64,000 bases of DNA from Streptomyces sp. A0642 (GTDB lineage Bacteria; Actinomycetota; Actinomycetes; Streptomycetales; Streptomycetaceae), in contig NZ_SSBL01000004.1 in NCBI RefSeq assembly GCF_004795105.1, forward strand, positions 186,001-250,000, written 5' to 3'. Position 1 is the stretch's first letter, and every line of letters begins with the position of its first letter. Position numbers and translations under genes: made by a program. Under the pieces are notes generated by a model that saw nothing but the letters and a program-made list of their open reading frames with translations, was not told the DNA's origin and made no database searches. Below, piece by piece: positions 17,978-26,886 of this stretch.

Positions 17978-18059
17978 CGTCGTCCCTTGCGGAAGGTCGG
18001 GCGGGGGAAGAGCGGGGTACGCCCCGTGCGTTGCGCGGGGAGCAGGGCCGTACCTGTCG

Positions 18060-19415
18060 TCACACATAGAGCAGGCGGGCGTCACGGGCGGGGTTGATCA
18101 GCGTGACGGCGGCAGTTCCACCCACAAGAAGCACGGCACCGGTGATCAGGACGGCGTACTGGTAGCCACCCACTCCGTGGGTGTCCACCAGGCTGCCGAT
18201 CAGCGTCGGGGCGATCAGGCCGGCAGTGGTCACCACAGCGTTCATGATGCCCAGGGCGCCGCCGCGACGATGGGCGGGAGCCAGCTCCATGATGGTGGTG
18301 GCGGCGATGCTGCCCATCGCTCCGGACAGGCCGAACGCGCCGGCCAGCAGCACGACGGCCAGGGCACCCGCCGGGACCACGGGCAGGACCAGACAGGAAA
18401 CGCCGGACACGAGGAGGAGGACGCCGCCGACCCAGCCGCGGGCCCACCGGCTCGCGATTCCGCGGCGCAGCATCCATCCGGTCAAGCCCGCCTGTCCGAG
18501 CACCAGGATTCCGCTCAGGCCCCAGAACAGCATCAGCAGCCGTGTGGACGCCGCCGAGGAATAGCCCAGCCCGTCACGGAGGTAGGAAGGGAGCCACACC
18601 AGGGCGAAGGCGATCACCCAGTAGGTGCTGAAGTAGCCGATCGTGACACCGATCCAGGTGCGGGTCGCAAGGATCCGCCGGTACGGCATCGTGGCCTGTT
18701 CACGGCCCGCGGTCCCGGTTCTCTCACCCGTCCCCCGCACGTCTTCGGAGGCCGCCTCGGCGGGGGGTTCGATGTCCGCCGCGGCCGCGTACGGCCCCTC
18801 TCCGCCGAAGGGAATCCACAGCAGCGTCCACACCACGCCGGCCAGCGCCACCGCGGCGACGGCCGAGCGCCAGCCGTGATGGTCGATCAACCACGTCAGC
18901 ACGGGAGCGGCGACCAGGACCCCCAGCGTGATCCCCAGGACGATCAGCGCCCCGGGCAGGTTACGCCGGTGGTTGGGGAACCAGGACAGGGTCGTCTGCT
19001 GGGCGACCGGGTAGGCGGGACCCTCGGCGGCGCCGAGGAGCACACGTGAGGCGATGAGCGCCGCCAGCCCTCCACCGACGGCCAGCGGCGCCTGGGAGAC
19101 GGACCACAGAACGGCCATGATCAGCAGCAGCCACTTCGGCCGTACGCGGTCGGCCAGCAGCCCGACGGCGGCACCCGAGACCGAGAACAGCAGGAAGAAC
19201 GCACTGCTGGCCAGTCCGAACGCCGATGCGGACAGGCCGAGGTCCTGCCGGATCTGCTCCGCGGCCAGACCGAGCACGGACTTGTCGGCGAAATTGATCA
19301 TCATGAAGACGACGAGCAGCACCGTGAGGATCCACGCGCGGCGTCCCGTTCTGCTCGGCGTCCTCGGGGGGCCGACGGGCAGAACGGGTGCGACGTCGGT
19401 GTCGGTGTCGGTCAC
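18060..19415 (-). CDS. MFS transporter, ACS-like organic anion importer
   Basis: 451 residues from a GTG start with GGAG upstream. It has twelve hydrophobic segments with the major-facilitator loop between helices 2 and 3 (GLLADRVRPKWLLLI) and the ACS-type start (FMMINFADKSVLGLAA). ACS-family members usually import organic anions by proton symport. It lies between the TauD-type dioxygenase gene (51 bp upstream) and the aldehyde dehydrogenase gene, so it probably brings in the substrate of that pathway. An efflux role cannot be excluded. The central cytoplasmic loop is long and charged. Confidence 0.8.
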   Translation of the reverse strand: MTDTDTDVAPVLPVGPPRTPSRTGRRAWILTVLLVVFMMINFADKSVLGLAAEQIRQDLGLSASAFGLASSAFFLLFSVSGAAVGLLADRVRPKWLLLIMAVLWSVSQAPLAVGGGLAALIASRVLLGAAEGPAYPVAQQTTLSWFPNHRRNLPGALIVLGITLGVLVAAPVLTWLIDHHGWRSAVAAVALAGVVWTLLWIPFGGEGPYAAAADIEPPAEAASEDVRGTGERTGTAGREQATMPYRRILATRTWIGVTIGYFSTYWVIAFALVWLPSYLRDGLGYSSAASTRLLMLFWGLSGILVLGQAGLTGWMLRRGIASRWARGWVGGVLLLVSGVSCLVLPVVPAGALAVVLLAGAFGLSGAMGSIAATTIMELAPAHRRGGALGIMNAVVTTAGLIAPTLIGSLVDTHGVGGYQYAVLITGAVLLVGGTAAVTLINPARDARLLYV

Positions 19416-19466
19416 AAGGGCTCCGCGGTGACTGGATGGGGAGGGGAGGAGGGGCCGGAAGCCGGG

Positions 19467-20390
19467 TCAGGAGAGCGGGACGCCGGCGATGGCTATGCGC
19501 TCCATGACACGGCGCTGCGGGAAGTAGTCGCTGATCGCGTAGTGCTGGGTGGCGATGTTGTCCCACACCGCGACCGAGCCCGGCTGCCAGCGAAAGCGGA
19601 CCTGGTACTCGGGGATGCGGGCCTGGAGGACGAGCTCGTCCAGCAGCTCGCGGCTCTCAGGATCGGAGAGGCCGACGATCCGGGTGGTGAAGGGCTCGTT
19701 GACGTAGAGCACCTTGCGGCCGGTGCGCGGGTGGCGGACGACCACCGGGTGCTCGACGGCCGGCAGGTTCTCCCGGTGCGCCGCGCGCTGGCTCTCGTTC
19801 ATCAGCGCTCCATGACTCACCACCCAGTCGTGCACGGCGGTGAGCCCTTCGATCCGGTCCTTCATGGCGTCGGTGAGGTTGTCGTAGGCGGCCGCCATGT
19901 CCGCCCACATGGTGTCGCCGCCGGCGGACGGGACTTCGATGGCGCGCAGCACGGAGCCGAGTGCCGGCGCGGCCATGAACGAGTGGTCGCTGTGCCAGAT
20001 GTTCTCCGTGCCCATGACCATGGCGTCCTTGGCCAGGCGGGTGACCCCGGCGGTGTCGCCCTTGGGGAAGAAGGGGTTCTCCTCCGGCTCGCCCCACAGA
20101 CCGGCGAACGCGAGCTGGGACTGCGGGTCGAAGGCGTCCTGGCCACGGAAGAAGAGCACCTTCCACTCCAGCAGGGCCTGCCTGATCTCCTCCGCCAGGT
20201 CCTCGCCGATCGGGCGCGAGAGGTCGACGCCGTCGATCTCGGCGCCGATGTGCGGGGTGAGCGGGCGGACGTCCAGGAGCCGGTAGTCGGGCTGGGCCGC
20301 ACCCGGCGCCATCCGGTCGAGGGTGCGCTTGCCGTAGTGCATCAACGGCTTGTCGAGAGCAGGGGCGGGCGCGGTGACGGCGCTGTCCAT
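19467..20390 (-). CDS. TauD/TfdA-family Fe(II)/2-oxoglutarate dioxygenase
   Basis: 307 residues from the ATG preceded by GAGGACC. Iron ligands are visible as the HxD motif in IWHSDHSF and the distal His in NIATQHYA; the 2-oxoglutarate-binding Arg lies in the following RRVMERI. The family hydroxylates taurine, alkyl sulfates, phenoxyacetates and similar compounds next to a heteroatom, so that the product falls apart into an aldehyde. Residues such as PSAGGDTMWADMAAAY resemble AtsK-type alkylsulfatases more than TauD itself, but this is a visual comparison only. It is the first gene of the operon. A putative TetR operator overlaps its promoter region. Confidence 0.88.
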   Translation of the reverse strand: MDSAVTAPAPALDKPLMHYGKRTLDRMAPGAAQPDYRLLDVRPLTPHIGAEIDGVDLSRPIGEDLAEEIRQALLEWKVLFFRGQDAFDPQSQLAFAGLWGEPEENPFFPKGDTAGVTRLAKDAMVMGTENIWHSDHSFMAAPALGSVLRAIEVPSAGGDTMWADMAAAYDNLTDAMKDRIEGLTAVHDWVVSHGALMNESQRAAHRENLPAVEHPVVVRHPRTGRKVLYVNEPFTTRIVGLSDPESRELLDELVLQARIPEYQVRFRWQPGSVAVWDNIATQHYAISDYFPQRRVMERIAIAGVPLS

Positions 20391-20418
20391 GAGGGTCCTC
20401 CACAACGAGAGCAGAAAT

Positions 20419-20435
20419 CGTTACGGGGAGTATCG
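20419..20435. promoter_or_regulatory. putative TetR operator before the dioxygenase operon
   Basis: Imperfect inverted repeat CGTTAC-ggggA-GTATCG with one mismatch, inside a longer direct repeat of ATCGTTA. It lies 29 bp upstream of the dioxygenase start and downstream of the TetR gene, in an AT-richer patch that could hold the operon promoter. Confidence 0.45.
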
Positions 20436-20506
20436 TTATTGAGGTGTGGCGATGCAAGGGATCTGACGGCATGAAATGTGCGGCGGCGCAGAGCCTGCCG
20501 GACGCG

Positions 20507-21109
20507 TCAGGCGGCCGGGGCGACGGCGCGGGCGACGAGATCGACCAGGGCGTCCACGAAACGGGACTCGGGCATCTCCCGCTCACCGATCAGCCGGAAG
20601 AGCAGGGGTGCCGCCACCAAGGTGGCTGCGGCTCGGACATCGGTGTCCGGGTCCACGTCGCCGCGGGCGATCCCCCGTTCGAGGATGCGCCTGGTCTCAC
20701 TCGTGATCCGCTCGGTGTACTCCGCGTACTGACCCCCAGCCGCACCCGCCTCGGCCGCCGCTCCGATCAGGCCCGCGATCAGCCGGCCCGACCCCGGCAG
20801 CCGATACGTCTCCAGACGGGCGGAGAGGACGAAGCGGAGCTCGGCGCGGAAGTCGCCCAGATCAGGCACCGACAGGGGGCCCAGACGGCTCTCGGCAGCG
20901 GCGATGATCAGATCCTGCTTGGTGGGCCACCGCCGGTACATGGCCGGCTTGCTCACCCCGGCGCGGGACGCGACGGCGTCCATCGTGACCGCCCCGATCC
21001 CCTGCTCGGTGACCAGGTCCACGACCGCGGTGAGGACCGCTCCGGTGACCCGCTCCTCGCGCGGGCGCCCCGGCCCTCGCACGGCCCCGTCCGGCTTCAT
21101 ATCCACCAT
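20507..21109 (-). CDS. TetR/AcrR-family transcriptional regulator
   Basis: 200 residues from the ATG at 21109; an in-frame ATG at 21100 is equally possible and neither has a strong ribosome-binding site. The N-terminal helix-turn-helix is clear (AVTMDAVASRAGVSKPAMYRRWPTKQDLI). The remainder is an all-helical ligand domain with the TetR_C pattern common in actinobacteria (GDVDPDTDVRAAATLVAAPLLFRL). It lies directly upstream of the dioxygenase operon on the same strand and is probably its repressor, binding the dyad near 20419. The inducer is presumably the pathway substrate or an acyl-CoA. Confidence 0.87.
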   Translation of the reverse strand: MVDMKPDGAVRGPGRPREERVTGAVLTAVVDLVTEQGIGAVTMDAVASRAGVSKPAMYRRWPTKQDLIIAAAESRLGPLSVPDLGDFRAELRFVLSARLETYRLPGSGRLIAGLIGAAAEAGAAGGQYAEYTERITSETRRILERGIARGDVDPDTDVRAAATLVAAPLLFRLIGEREMPESRFVDALVDLVARAVAPAA

Positions 21110-21669
21110 GCCCAGAGCCTACGGTCTCCGCCGGGCCCCCCGGAACGAGGTGCGCTCGCCGACCGGCGCTCTCTGCGGGGGCCGCCGACGCCCTTGTGGT
21201 CGACCCGGTGCGCGATCGCACGGCGGGGCTGCCCCGCGTCCCGGCACGTGCCGCGTTCACCCGCACCGCGGCCCTGGTCACGCATGACCCCGGTGAACGG
21301 CCGCTGCTCCGGCTCCGCCGCGATCACCACCGTGAACTCCCCACCAGGACGCATCCAGTGATCGGGTCCCCAGGGCTCGCCCCCACGCGGACCATGTTGC
21401 TGGTGTCGTCGCTCACGCTCGCCCTGGACACGCTCGCACCCTGATCAGCAGGCGTAGGCGACGGCGCCGGCCGCAGCCTCTCCGTTCTCACTGCCCTGCT
21501 CCCTGATCGATCTCCGCAACGGCCTAGGTGCGGGAGCTGTCAGGCAAGAGACTTCTGTGACCGGAGCCCGTGCCGGGCGCACCGCGCAGGGGTGTGAACG
21601 GAGGCGCTCACGTGCCCTGGAGGCGTCGAGCCGTTTCCCCGGTGAAGCACCCCGCAAGGAACGCGCGGC
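21110..21669. other. 560-bp spacer without a recognisable gene
   Basis: This stretch lies between the TetR gene and the amidohydrolase gene. Several short open frames cross it, but none has a ribosome-binding site with a recognisable product. One minus frame (GGEFTVVIAAEPEQRPFTGV) may be a decayed relic. I see no clear promoter or terminator. Confidence 0.5.
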
Positions 21670-22956
21670 TCACGCGCGGGGGACGAGTGTGCCCGTGAGG
21701 TGGTCGAGTGCGACGTGGGTGTGGAGGCGCACGCCGGTGGTCAACGTGTCGTCATCGGCGTAGAAGTGGGGGTTGTGGTTGAAGGCCATCCCGCGGCCGC
21801 CGGAAGCGGGCCGCAGTTGGCCGTCCGGGGCGAATTCCAGGTCCTGGACGCCGAGGAGGACGTACAGGCCGCCGTGGGTGTTGACGAACTCGGAGACGTC
21901 GTCGTATCCCAGGGTGGGTGGTGTCTGGACGACGCGCTCCTTTCCGACGGCGCGGCAGAAGGTGGGCAGCGCGGCGTCGAGCCATTCCTTGCGGTTGTGC
22001 ACGGCGGGCACGCCCTGCAGGTATTCGGTGGTGGCGGTGCAGCCGTAGGCGGCGGCGCTGTGCCCGGCCAGGGTGGTCAGCCGCTCCTGCAGGTCGTTCA
22101 TGTCGGCCTCGACGGAGCAGCGGATGGTGCCCCACAGGGTGACGGTCTCGCCGATGATGTTGAAGCGGCCGACGTCCTCGAGGTGGCCGATGGTCACGGT
22201 GACCGGGTCGGCTGCGGGGACCTGCCGGTAGAGCTGTCCGATGCCCGTGAGGATCGCACCGGCGACGGGCATCGGGTCGGCGCCCTCCCAGGGGGTGGAG
22301 CCGTGGACCTGACGCCCGGTGACGGTGATCCTGACGAGGCTGGAAGCGCCGAACTGGTTGCCCTCCCGGTAGCCGACGTACCCCTTGGGCAGGGGGACCA
22401 CATGCATGCCGAAGACCATCGTGGGGACCGGTCCGGCGAAGACGCCCTGACGCAGCATCTCCCCGGCTCCGCCCGCCTCATCCACCGGCGGCCCCTCCTC
22501 GGCGGGCTGGAACACGAACAGGACGGTGCCCTGTAGATGTTCCCGCACCCCGGCCAGCACGGTCGCGGCGCCGAGCAGCATCGCCGTGTGGGCGTCGTGA
22601 CCGCAGGCGTGGGAGACCGGGAAGGGACCACCGGGATAGTCCTCGTCGACCGTCTGCGCGGCGAACGGGGCACCGCAGAGATCCTTGACCGGCAGCGCGT
22701 CGATGTCGGCACGCAGGGCGACCACGCGGTCGCCGGGCCTGCCACCCCGCAGCACACCCACGACTCCGTGGCCGGCGATACCGGTGCGCACGTCGTCCAG
22801 ACCGAGGGAACGCAGGTGGTCGGCGATCAGCCGGGCGGTGCGGGCCTCGCGGTTGGGCAGTTCCGGGTTCTGGTGCAGGTGCTGCCGCCAGGCGACCACC
22901 TGCTCGGCGACCTGTGCGGCCCGCCGGTCCAGCTCGTCATGGCTGAGCTCGGGCAT
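21670..22956 (-). CDS. M20-family amidohydrolase (hippurate hydrolase/aminoacylase type)
   Basis: 428 residues from the ATG with GGAGG upstream. Metal-site motifs of M20D enzymes are present: ALRADIDALPV, HACGHDAHTAMLL, FQPAEEG, and a late metal-site His in GMAFNHNPHFYADD. The dimerisation lid domain is recognisable (VRITVTGRQVHGSTPWEGADP). Such enzymes cleave N-acyl amino acids, hippurate or indoleacetyl conjugates in the cytoplasm. The gene stands alone, with long spacers on both sides, and no neighbour hints at the substrate. Confidence 0.88.
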   Translation of the reverse strand: MPELSHDELDRRAAQVAEQVVAWRQHLHQNPELPNREARTARLIADHLRSLGLDDVRTGIAGHGVVGVLRGGRPGDRVVALRADIDALPVKDLCGAPFAAQTVDEDYPGGPFPVSHACGHDAHTAMLLGAATVLAGVREHLQGTVLFVFQPAEEGPPVDEAGGAGEMLRQGVFAGPVPTMVFGMHVVPLPKGYVGYREGNQFGASSLVRITVTGRQVHGSTPWEGADPMPVAGAILTGIGQLYRQVPAADPVTVTIGHLEDVGRFNIIGETVTLWGTIRCSVEADMNDLQERLTTLAGHSAAAYGCTATTEYLQGVPAVHNRKEWLDAALPTFCRAVGKERVVQTPPTLGYDDVSEFVNTHGGLYVLLGVQDLEFAPDGQLRPASGGRGMAFNHNPHFYADDDTLTTGVRLHTHVALDHLTGTLVPRA

Positions 22957-23834
22957 CGGGCCTCCATGGACATCGACGAGTCCCTTCGACGCTAACCGGT
23001 CCCGCGGCCCGTGCGGCGACGGGACTGGGCTGTCCGGGCGACGCCCCGCCCCTCACAGCAGGCATCATCCGCGGCGGCGGGTACGCGTGCCCGGACCCGA
23101 GGCCCCGCGCACAGGCGCCGCCTCGCCGGGCGGAGCGGGCGTGTGCCAGGGCGAAGAGGGCGACCACGCCGGAGCAGCGCGCATCCGACCCCGCCACGTC
23201 GGGGACGCCCGTGCGGGCTTTTTGCTCATCCGTTCGGCCTCCGTGTACTCGCACTCCCTCACTGTCCCGCATCCCATGGGATCAGTGGGTGCAGGTGAGG
23301 AGCGCCGGACGGTGGGTACGCGAAGGGCTGATCGGTAACCGGGCACCGCGTGCCGCACCGGTCAGCGGAAAGAGGCGACAGCGACGATCGGTCGGGAAGC
23401 GGCCGAGACAACGACCCCTGCCGGATCAGTGAGCGAAAGGCGCAGCCGTGTACAGCCCCGACGGCCCCGTCGTCGACGCGGAGTCCCCGTGCCCGCTGCT
23501 CCGGCTCGGGACATCGGCCGTCCTGACGGCCGCGCGGATCGAGGACGCACGCAGCCACGAGCCCGGCTTCTCGGTCTCTCCGGCACGTTCGGTGACACCG
23601 GGCACCTCGTCCGTGCCGGCGCCCCGGGACGAAACGGCGGCGTTCGCGCCGGCCGTGCTCGGCCTGGGCGTACGCGGCGGTGCCGGTGGCCCGGCGGACA
23701 CCCTCCCTCCGGCCGGCGCCGTCGGCGCGCCCGGAACAGCCGTGCCCGTGCTGGTCGTCCCGACCGGCGGAACCAGGCAGATCACCGAGAAGAACACGCC
23801 CCCTTCCAGGGGAGCAGAAAGGAGAGTGACCGCC
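22957..23834. other. 878-bp spacer with an unassigned open frame
   Basis: No recognisable gene. From a GTG at 23448, preceded by AAAGG, a plus-strand frame stays open into the next gene. Its codon third positions are strongly GC up to about 23800, then drop just before the next ribosome-binding site (AAAGGAG, 23818-23824). The encoded ~125 residues are low-complexity, rich in Ala/Pro/Gly, and resemble nothing I know. It may be a separate unstopped gene, a relic, or chance. Confidence 0.4.
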
Positions 23835-24185
23835 ATGGTCACCGTAACCCTCACGGAGACTCCCAGGGATGACGCCGCCGCGGTCTTCGGCGTCCTCCGG
23901 AAGGCGTTCCCCGCGCACGGATCCTCCGGCACGACTCCGCAGGAGGAACTGGGCGACCACCCGGCGGTGTGGACCGCCGAGTTCGAGGCGACCGGCCAGG
24001 AGGCCCGGACGGAGGCGGCCGCCTCCTCCTCCTTGAGCGCACCGGTCGCTGCCACGCTGCAGGGCTCTTACGTGGCGGTGGACCGGATCCGCGAGGTCCT
24101 GAGCGAGACGTTCGCCGTGGAGGAACTGGGAACGGCCTCGGGAGACCAGGAGAAGGAGGTCGACCTGCGGCTCCGGACCAAGTGA
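23835..24185 (+). CDS. conserved hypothetical protein of a small actinobacterial family
   Basis: 116 residues from the ATG, ten bases after AAAGGAG. It has a beta-rich start (MVTVTLTETPRDDAAAVFGVLRKAFP), a central acidic linker, then SAPVAATLQGSYVAVDRIREVL and a charged end (SGDQEKEVDLRLRTK). The pattern suggests a small alpha/beta protein without membrane segments or signal peptide. I recall similar uncharacterised proteins in streptomycetes but can assign no function. The frame is open upstream to 23448, so a 245-residue form is formally possible. The F420-dependent enzyme gene follows after 98 bp on the same strand, so the two may be cotranscribed. Confidence 0.6.
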   Translation: MVTVTLTETPRDDAAAVFGVLRKAFPAHGSSGTTPQEELGDHPAVWTAEFEATGQEARTEAAASSSLSAPVAATLQGSYVAVDRIREVLSETFAVEELGTASGDQEKEVDLRLRTK

Positions 24186-24283
24186 CCGAGTGACCGAGGG
24201 TCCGGGGCCGCGCCACGCACGCCCTCGCACCCGGCCACCGGCCTCCCCCTTGCACGCCGTACACCCCCAGGGAGAAGAGCGAC

Positions 24284-25249
24284 ATGCTGCAAATCGGATA
24301 CACGATGATGACCGAGCAAGCCGGCCCACGCGATCTCGTCAGCCATGTGGTCGGCGCGGAGCGGGCCGGCTTCGACTTCTCCGTCACCTCGGACCACTAC
24401 TTCCCCTGGCTGGGCTCCCAGGGCCACGCCCCCTACGCCTGGAGCGTGCTCGGGGCCGCCGCGCAAGCCACCGAACGCATCCCGCTGATGACCTACGTGA
24501 CCTGCCCGACCAAGCGCTATCACCCGGCCGTGGTCGCGCAGAAGGCGGCCACGATGCAACTGCTCTCCCAGGGCCGCTTCCGGCTGGGACTCGGCTCGGG
24601 CGAGAACCTCAACGAACACGTCACGGGCGACGGCTGGCCCTCCGCCCACGTCCGTCTGCAGATGCTGGAAGAGGCCGTGGAGATCATTGGCGCCCTCCTC
24701 TCCGGGGAGACGGTCGAGCACCACGGCGCTCACTTCGACGTGTCGAACGCCAAGCTGTGGGACCTTCCCGATTCGCCCCCTCCCCTCGGCATCGCCGTGT
24801 CCGGCGAGCGCTCCTGCGACCTCGCCGGCCGCCGGGCCGACCTGCTGATCGCCACCGAACCCAAACAGGAGTTGATCACCGCGTTCGAGCGGCACGGCGG
24901 CGGGGGCAAGCCGAAGGTCGGCCAGCTGCCCATCTGCTACGACACCGACCGCGATGCGGCGATCGCCCGCGCCCACGACCAGTTCCGCTGGTTCAGCGGT
25001 GGGTGGCCGGTCAACTCGGAACTCCCGAACCCGGCCGGGTTCGCCGGTGCCACGCAGTTCGTCCGGCCCGAGGACGTGGCCCGGTCCATTCCGTGCGGCG
25101 AGGACGTCGAAGCGGTCGTCGAGGCGGTACGGCCGTACGCTCAGGCCGGTTTCACCGAGGTCGCCCTCGTACAGATCGGCGGTGCCCACCAGGAGCCGTA
25201 TCTGAGGTGGGCGGAGGAGAAGCTACTGCCCGCCCTGCGGGAACTGTGA
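24284..25249 (+). CDS. F420-dependent LLM-class oxidoreductase
   Basis: 321 residues from the ATG preceded by GGGAGAAG. It has the TIM-barrel pattern of luciferase-like F420 enzymes of the F420-dependent glucose-6-phosphate dehydrogenase group: VTSDHYFPWLGSQGHAPYAWSVLGA at residues ~33-57, TCPTKRYHPAVVAQKAATM, and LGLGSGENLNEHV. Members use deazaflavin F420 for hydride transfer to sugars, alcohols or unknown substrates. The short DHYFPW motif and the phosphate-side RYHP sequence are both present, but I cannot tell whether the substrate is a sugar phosphate. It ends 108 bp before a strong bidirectional terminator. Confidence 0.85.
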   Translation: MLQIGYTMMTEQAGPRDLVSHVVGAERAGFDFSVTSDHYFPWLGSQGHAPYAWSVLGAAAQATERIPLMTYVTCPTKRYHPAVVAQKAATMQLLSQGRFRLGLGSGENLNEHVTGDGWPSAHVRLQMLEEAVEIIGALLSGETVEHHGAHFDVSNAKLWDLPDSPPPLGIAVSGERSCDLAGRRADLLIATEPKQELITAFERHGGGGKPKVGQLPICYDTDRDAAIARAHDQFRWFSGGWPVNSELPNPAGFAGATQFVRPEDVARSIPCGEDVEAVVEAVRPYAQAGFTEVALVQIGGAHQEPYLRWAEEKLLPALREL

Positions 25250-25357
25250 CGAGGCGGACAGCAGCCGCCCGGAGGAGGGGCGGGTCAGGGCAGCCCCCGA
25301 GCGGTGTGTGGGCTCCACGCCCGGGTGGTACCTGAGAGCGCGGCGCGCTCTCTCCGC

Positions 25358-25395
25358 GATGCCGGTGGCCCCGGGAGTACCGGGCCACCGGCATC
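25358..25395. terminator. bidirectional terminator between convergent genes
   Basis: Perfect 14-bp stem GATGCCGGTGGCCC / GGGCCACCGGCATC with a ten-base loop. It lies between the convergent LLM oxidoreductase and anti-sigma kinase genes. No T-tract. Confidence 0.8.
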
Positions 25396-25469
25396 GGGGG
25401 CGGCCGAGACGTTCGTGCGGCGCGCACCGGGCAGCCATGCTCCGGATGCGGGTCGCTGCTGCCCTCTGC

Positions 25470-25910
25470 TCAGCTGACATCCTTGCCATGCCGGGGCTTC
25501 GGAGCGCCCGGCGGTACGAAACACGCCGTGACGGTCTTGCCGGACGCCTGCGGATGTGTGGTCCAGTCGTCGGCGAGCGCGTCGACGATGGCCAGTCCGC
25601 GGCCCCCGGTCGTCGTGAGGTCTTCGGACTGCTTCTTGGGCGGCAGCGGGTCCGAGTCGTGGACGCTCACGTGCAGGCAGTGGCTGTCCCAGGTCAGCAC
25701 CAGCTGGGCGTCACTGTGCGCGTGCACGTGCGCGTTGGTGACCAGTTCGGAAACACTGAGCAGTATCGCGTCCACTATTTCGGGGGCGTCCTTGGTCCAC
25801 CCCAAGGACGCCAGATGCTCGCTCGTCCACTGCCGGCCGGCCCGCACGCCTTGCGACACCGGAAACGACTGAGCCCATCCCATCGCTCGCAGCGACATGT
25901 CTTTCGCCAT
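25470..25910 (-). CDS. RsbW/SpoIIAB-like ATP-binding protein (anti-sigma kinase type)
   Basis: 146 residues from the ATG with GGAGGT upstream. It is a single HATPase_c fold with N-box ILLSVSELVTNAHVHAH, G1 box VSVHDSDP and G2 box TTTGGRGLAIVDALADDW. Streptomycetes have dozens of such proteins, which bind sigma factors or anti-anti-sigma proteins and couple stress signals to transcription. No STAS-domain partner or sigma gene adjoins it. The C-terminus (PPGAPKPRHGKDVS) is short and basic. Its nearest neighbours are small stress-type genes, which agrees with a stress role but does not prove it. Confidence 0.85.
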   Translation of the reverse strand: MAKDMSLRAMGWAQSFPVSQGVRAGRQWTSEHLASLGWTKDAPEIVDAILLSVSELVTNAHVHAHSDAQLVLTWDSHCLHVSVHDSDPLPPKKQSEDLTTTGGRGLAIVDALADDWTTHPQASGKTVTACFVPPGAPKPRHGKDVS

Positions 25911-26113
25911 CGCACCTCCCTCGATCGGTCCTCGTCACCCGTCTACCCCCGCCTTCGAGGAGAACCCCCTCTCCTCGGCCCGCCTCCCGGCCGCCTCTCC
26001 CGAAGCCGAAACGAAGCCGACCTCACAGCCGAAGACGAAGTCGAAGCGGAATCGGGGTCTGTCCGCGCGATGTCCGGGCACACGCACCTCACCTTCATCG
26101 AGAGGAGCACTCC

Positions 26114-26284
26114 ATGCTCGGCATAGCAGCAGCCGTCCTGTTCGTCATCGCTTTCCTGATCAACGCCGCGGACATCACCACCAACGACGTCTTCGCCTCC
26201 GTGAACCTCATGCTCCTGGGCCTGGCCCTTCTTGCCCTGCACGTCGCGGGGATCGGAACGGCCCGTCCCTCCCGCAGACGCTGA
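26114..26284 (+). CDS. 56-residue hydrophobic membrane protein
   Basis: This short gene starts at an ATG with AGGAG seven bases upstream and encodes 56 residues. Two hydrophobic segments (residues ~2-18, LGIAAAVLFVIAFLINA, and ~30-46) are joined by an acidic turn (DITTNDVF), followed by a basic tail (RPSRRR). The layout is that of a small hairpin membrane protein with both ends probably in the cytoplasm. Proteins of this kind are frequent and uncharacterised in streptomycetes. The 203-bp stretch upstream holds an 8-bp hairpin CGAGGAGA / TCTCCTCG (25956-25977) and a GAAG-rich patch. I see no clear partner gene. Confidence 0.7.
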   Translation: MLGIAAAVLFVIAFLINAADITTNDVFASVNLMLLGLALLALHVAGIGTARPSRRR

Positions 26285-26533
26285 CGCCGACGGTGACCCG
26301 GCGCCTCAGCCTCCGGCCCCGACGCGTGCAGGGCCGGGCCACAGCCAGGAGTGATGGCGCTGAGGAGCCGGGCCGTTCGCCCTCCCGGGAGGGGCCAGGG
26401 GGCAGGCGCCCACGTCGGCACTCGACCTGGTCTGCGCCGGCATCGTCCGTACCCCGCTCACCCGGCGGGAAGCTCCGGACGCACGCGTCCTCGAGACAAT
26501 GCAGAAAGTAGGCGAGGGGGAGAAGATGGATAT

Positions 26534-26716
26534 ATGGCCTCTTCATCAAACCCTCCGGGAGAGACACCGCCTGCTGAGGGATCGATCAGCGAAGCGCACG
26601 AAGAACGCGCGGACGGAGGCATGTGGGAACACCCAGGGGTGTGGGTGAGTCTGATCGTGCTCGGTTCCGTCATCGTCGCCGCGTACTTCGCGGCCCGAAT
26701 TTTCGGATACGGCTGA
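26534..26716 (+). CDS. DUF6480-like small membrane protein
   Basis: 60 residues from the ATG, with GGGGGAGAAG about nine bases upstream. The N-terminal half is soluble and acidic with the motif NPPGETPPAEGSISEA that marks this actinobacterial family. One transmembrane helix (~VWVSLIVLGSVIVAAYFAARIF) closes the protein, so the N-terminus should face the cytoplasm or be exposed, with a single anchor. Function is unknown. It belongs to a run of short stress-type or unknown genes between 25.4 and 28.1 kb. Confidence 0.72.
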   Translation: MASSSNPPGETPPAEGSISEAHEERADGGMWEHPGVWVSLIVLGSVIVAAYFAARIFGYG

Positions 26717-26886
26717 ACCCGACTGTCGGTACGTCTGAACCAAGCTGTACGTTCCCCGGCGCGCAGGTCGGAGGCGGCGGCTGCCAGGGGTGGGCCCAGG
26801 GTGACCGGGTGATGCCCGGGCCAGGGCCCCCGGAAGGGGAGCCCCGTTGTCGCAACGATGCGCCGCCACTCGGACATGGGACGGTC

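Noticed and set aside
21196..21444. Short open frame in the TetR/amidohydrolase spacer
   Set aside because: No ribosome-binding site, no conserved sequence, and poor codon bias.
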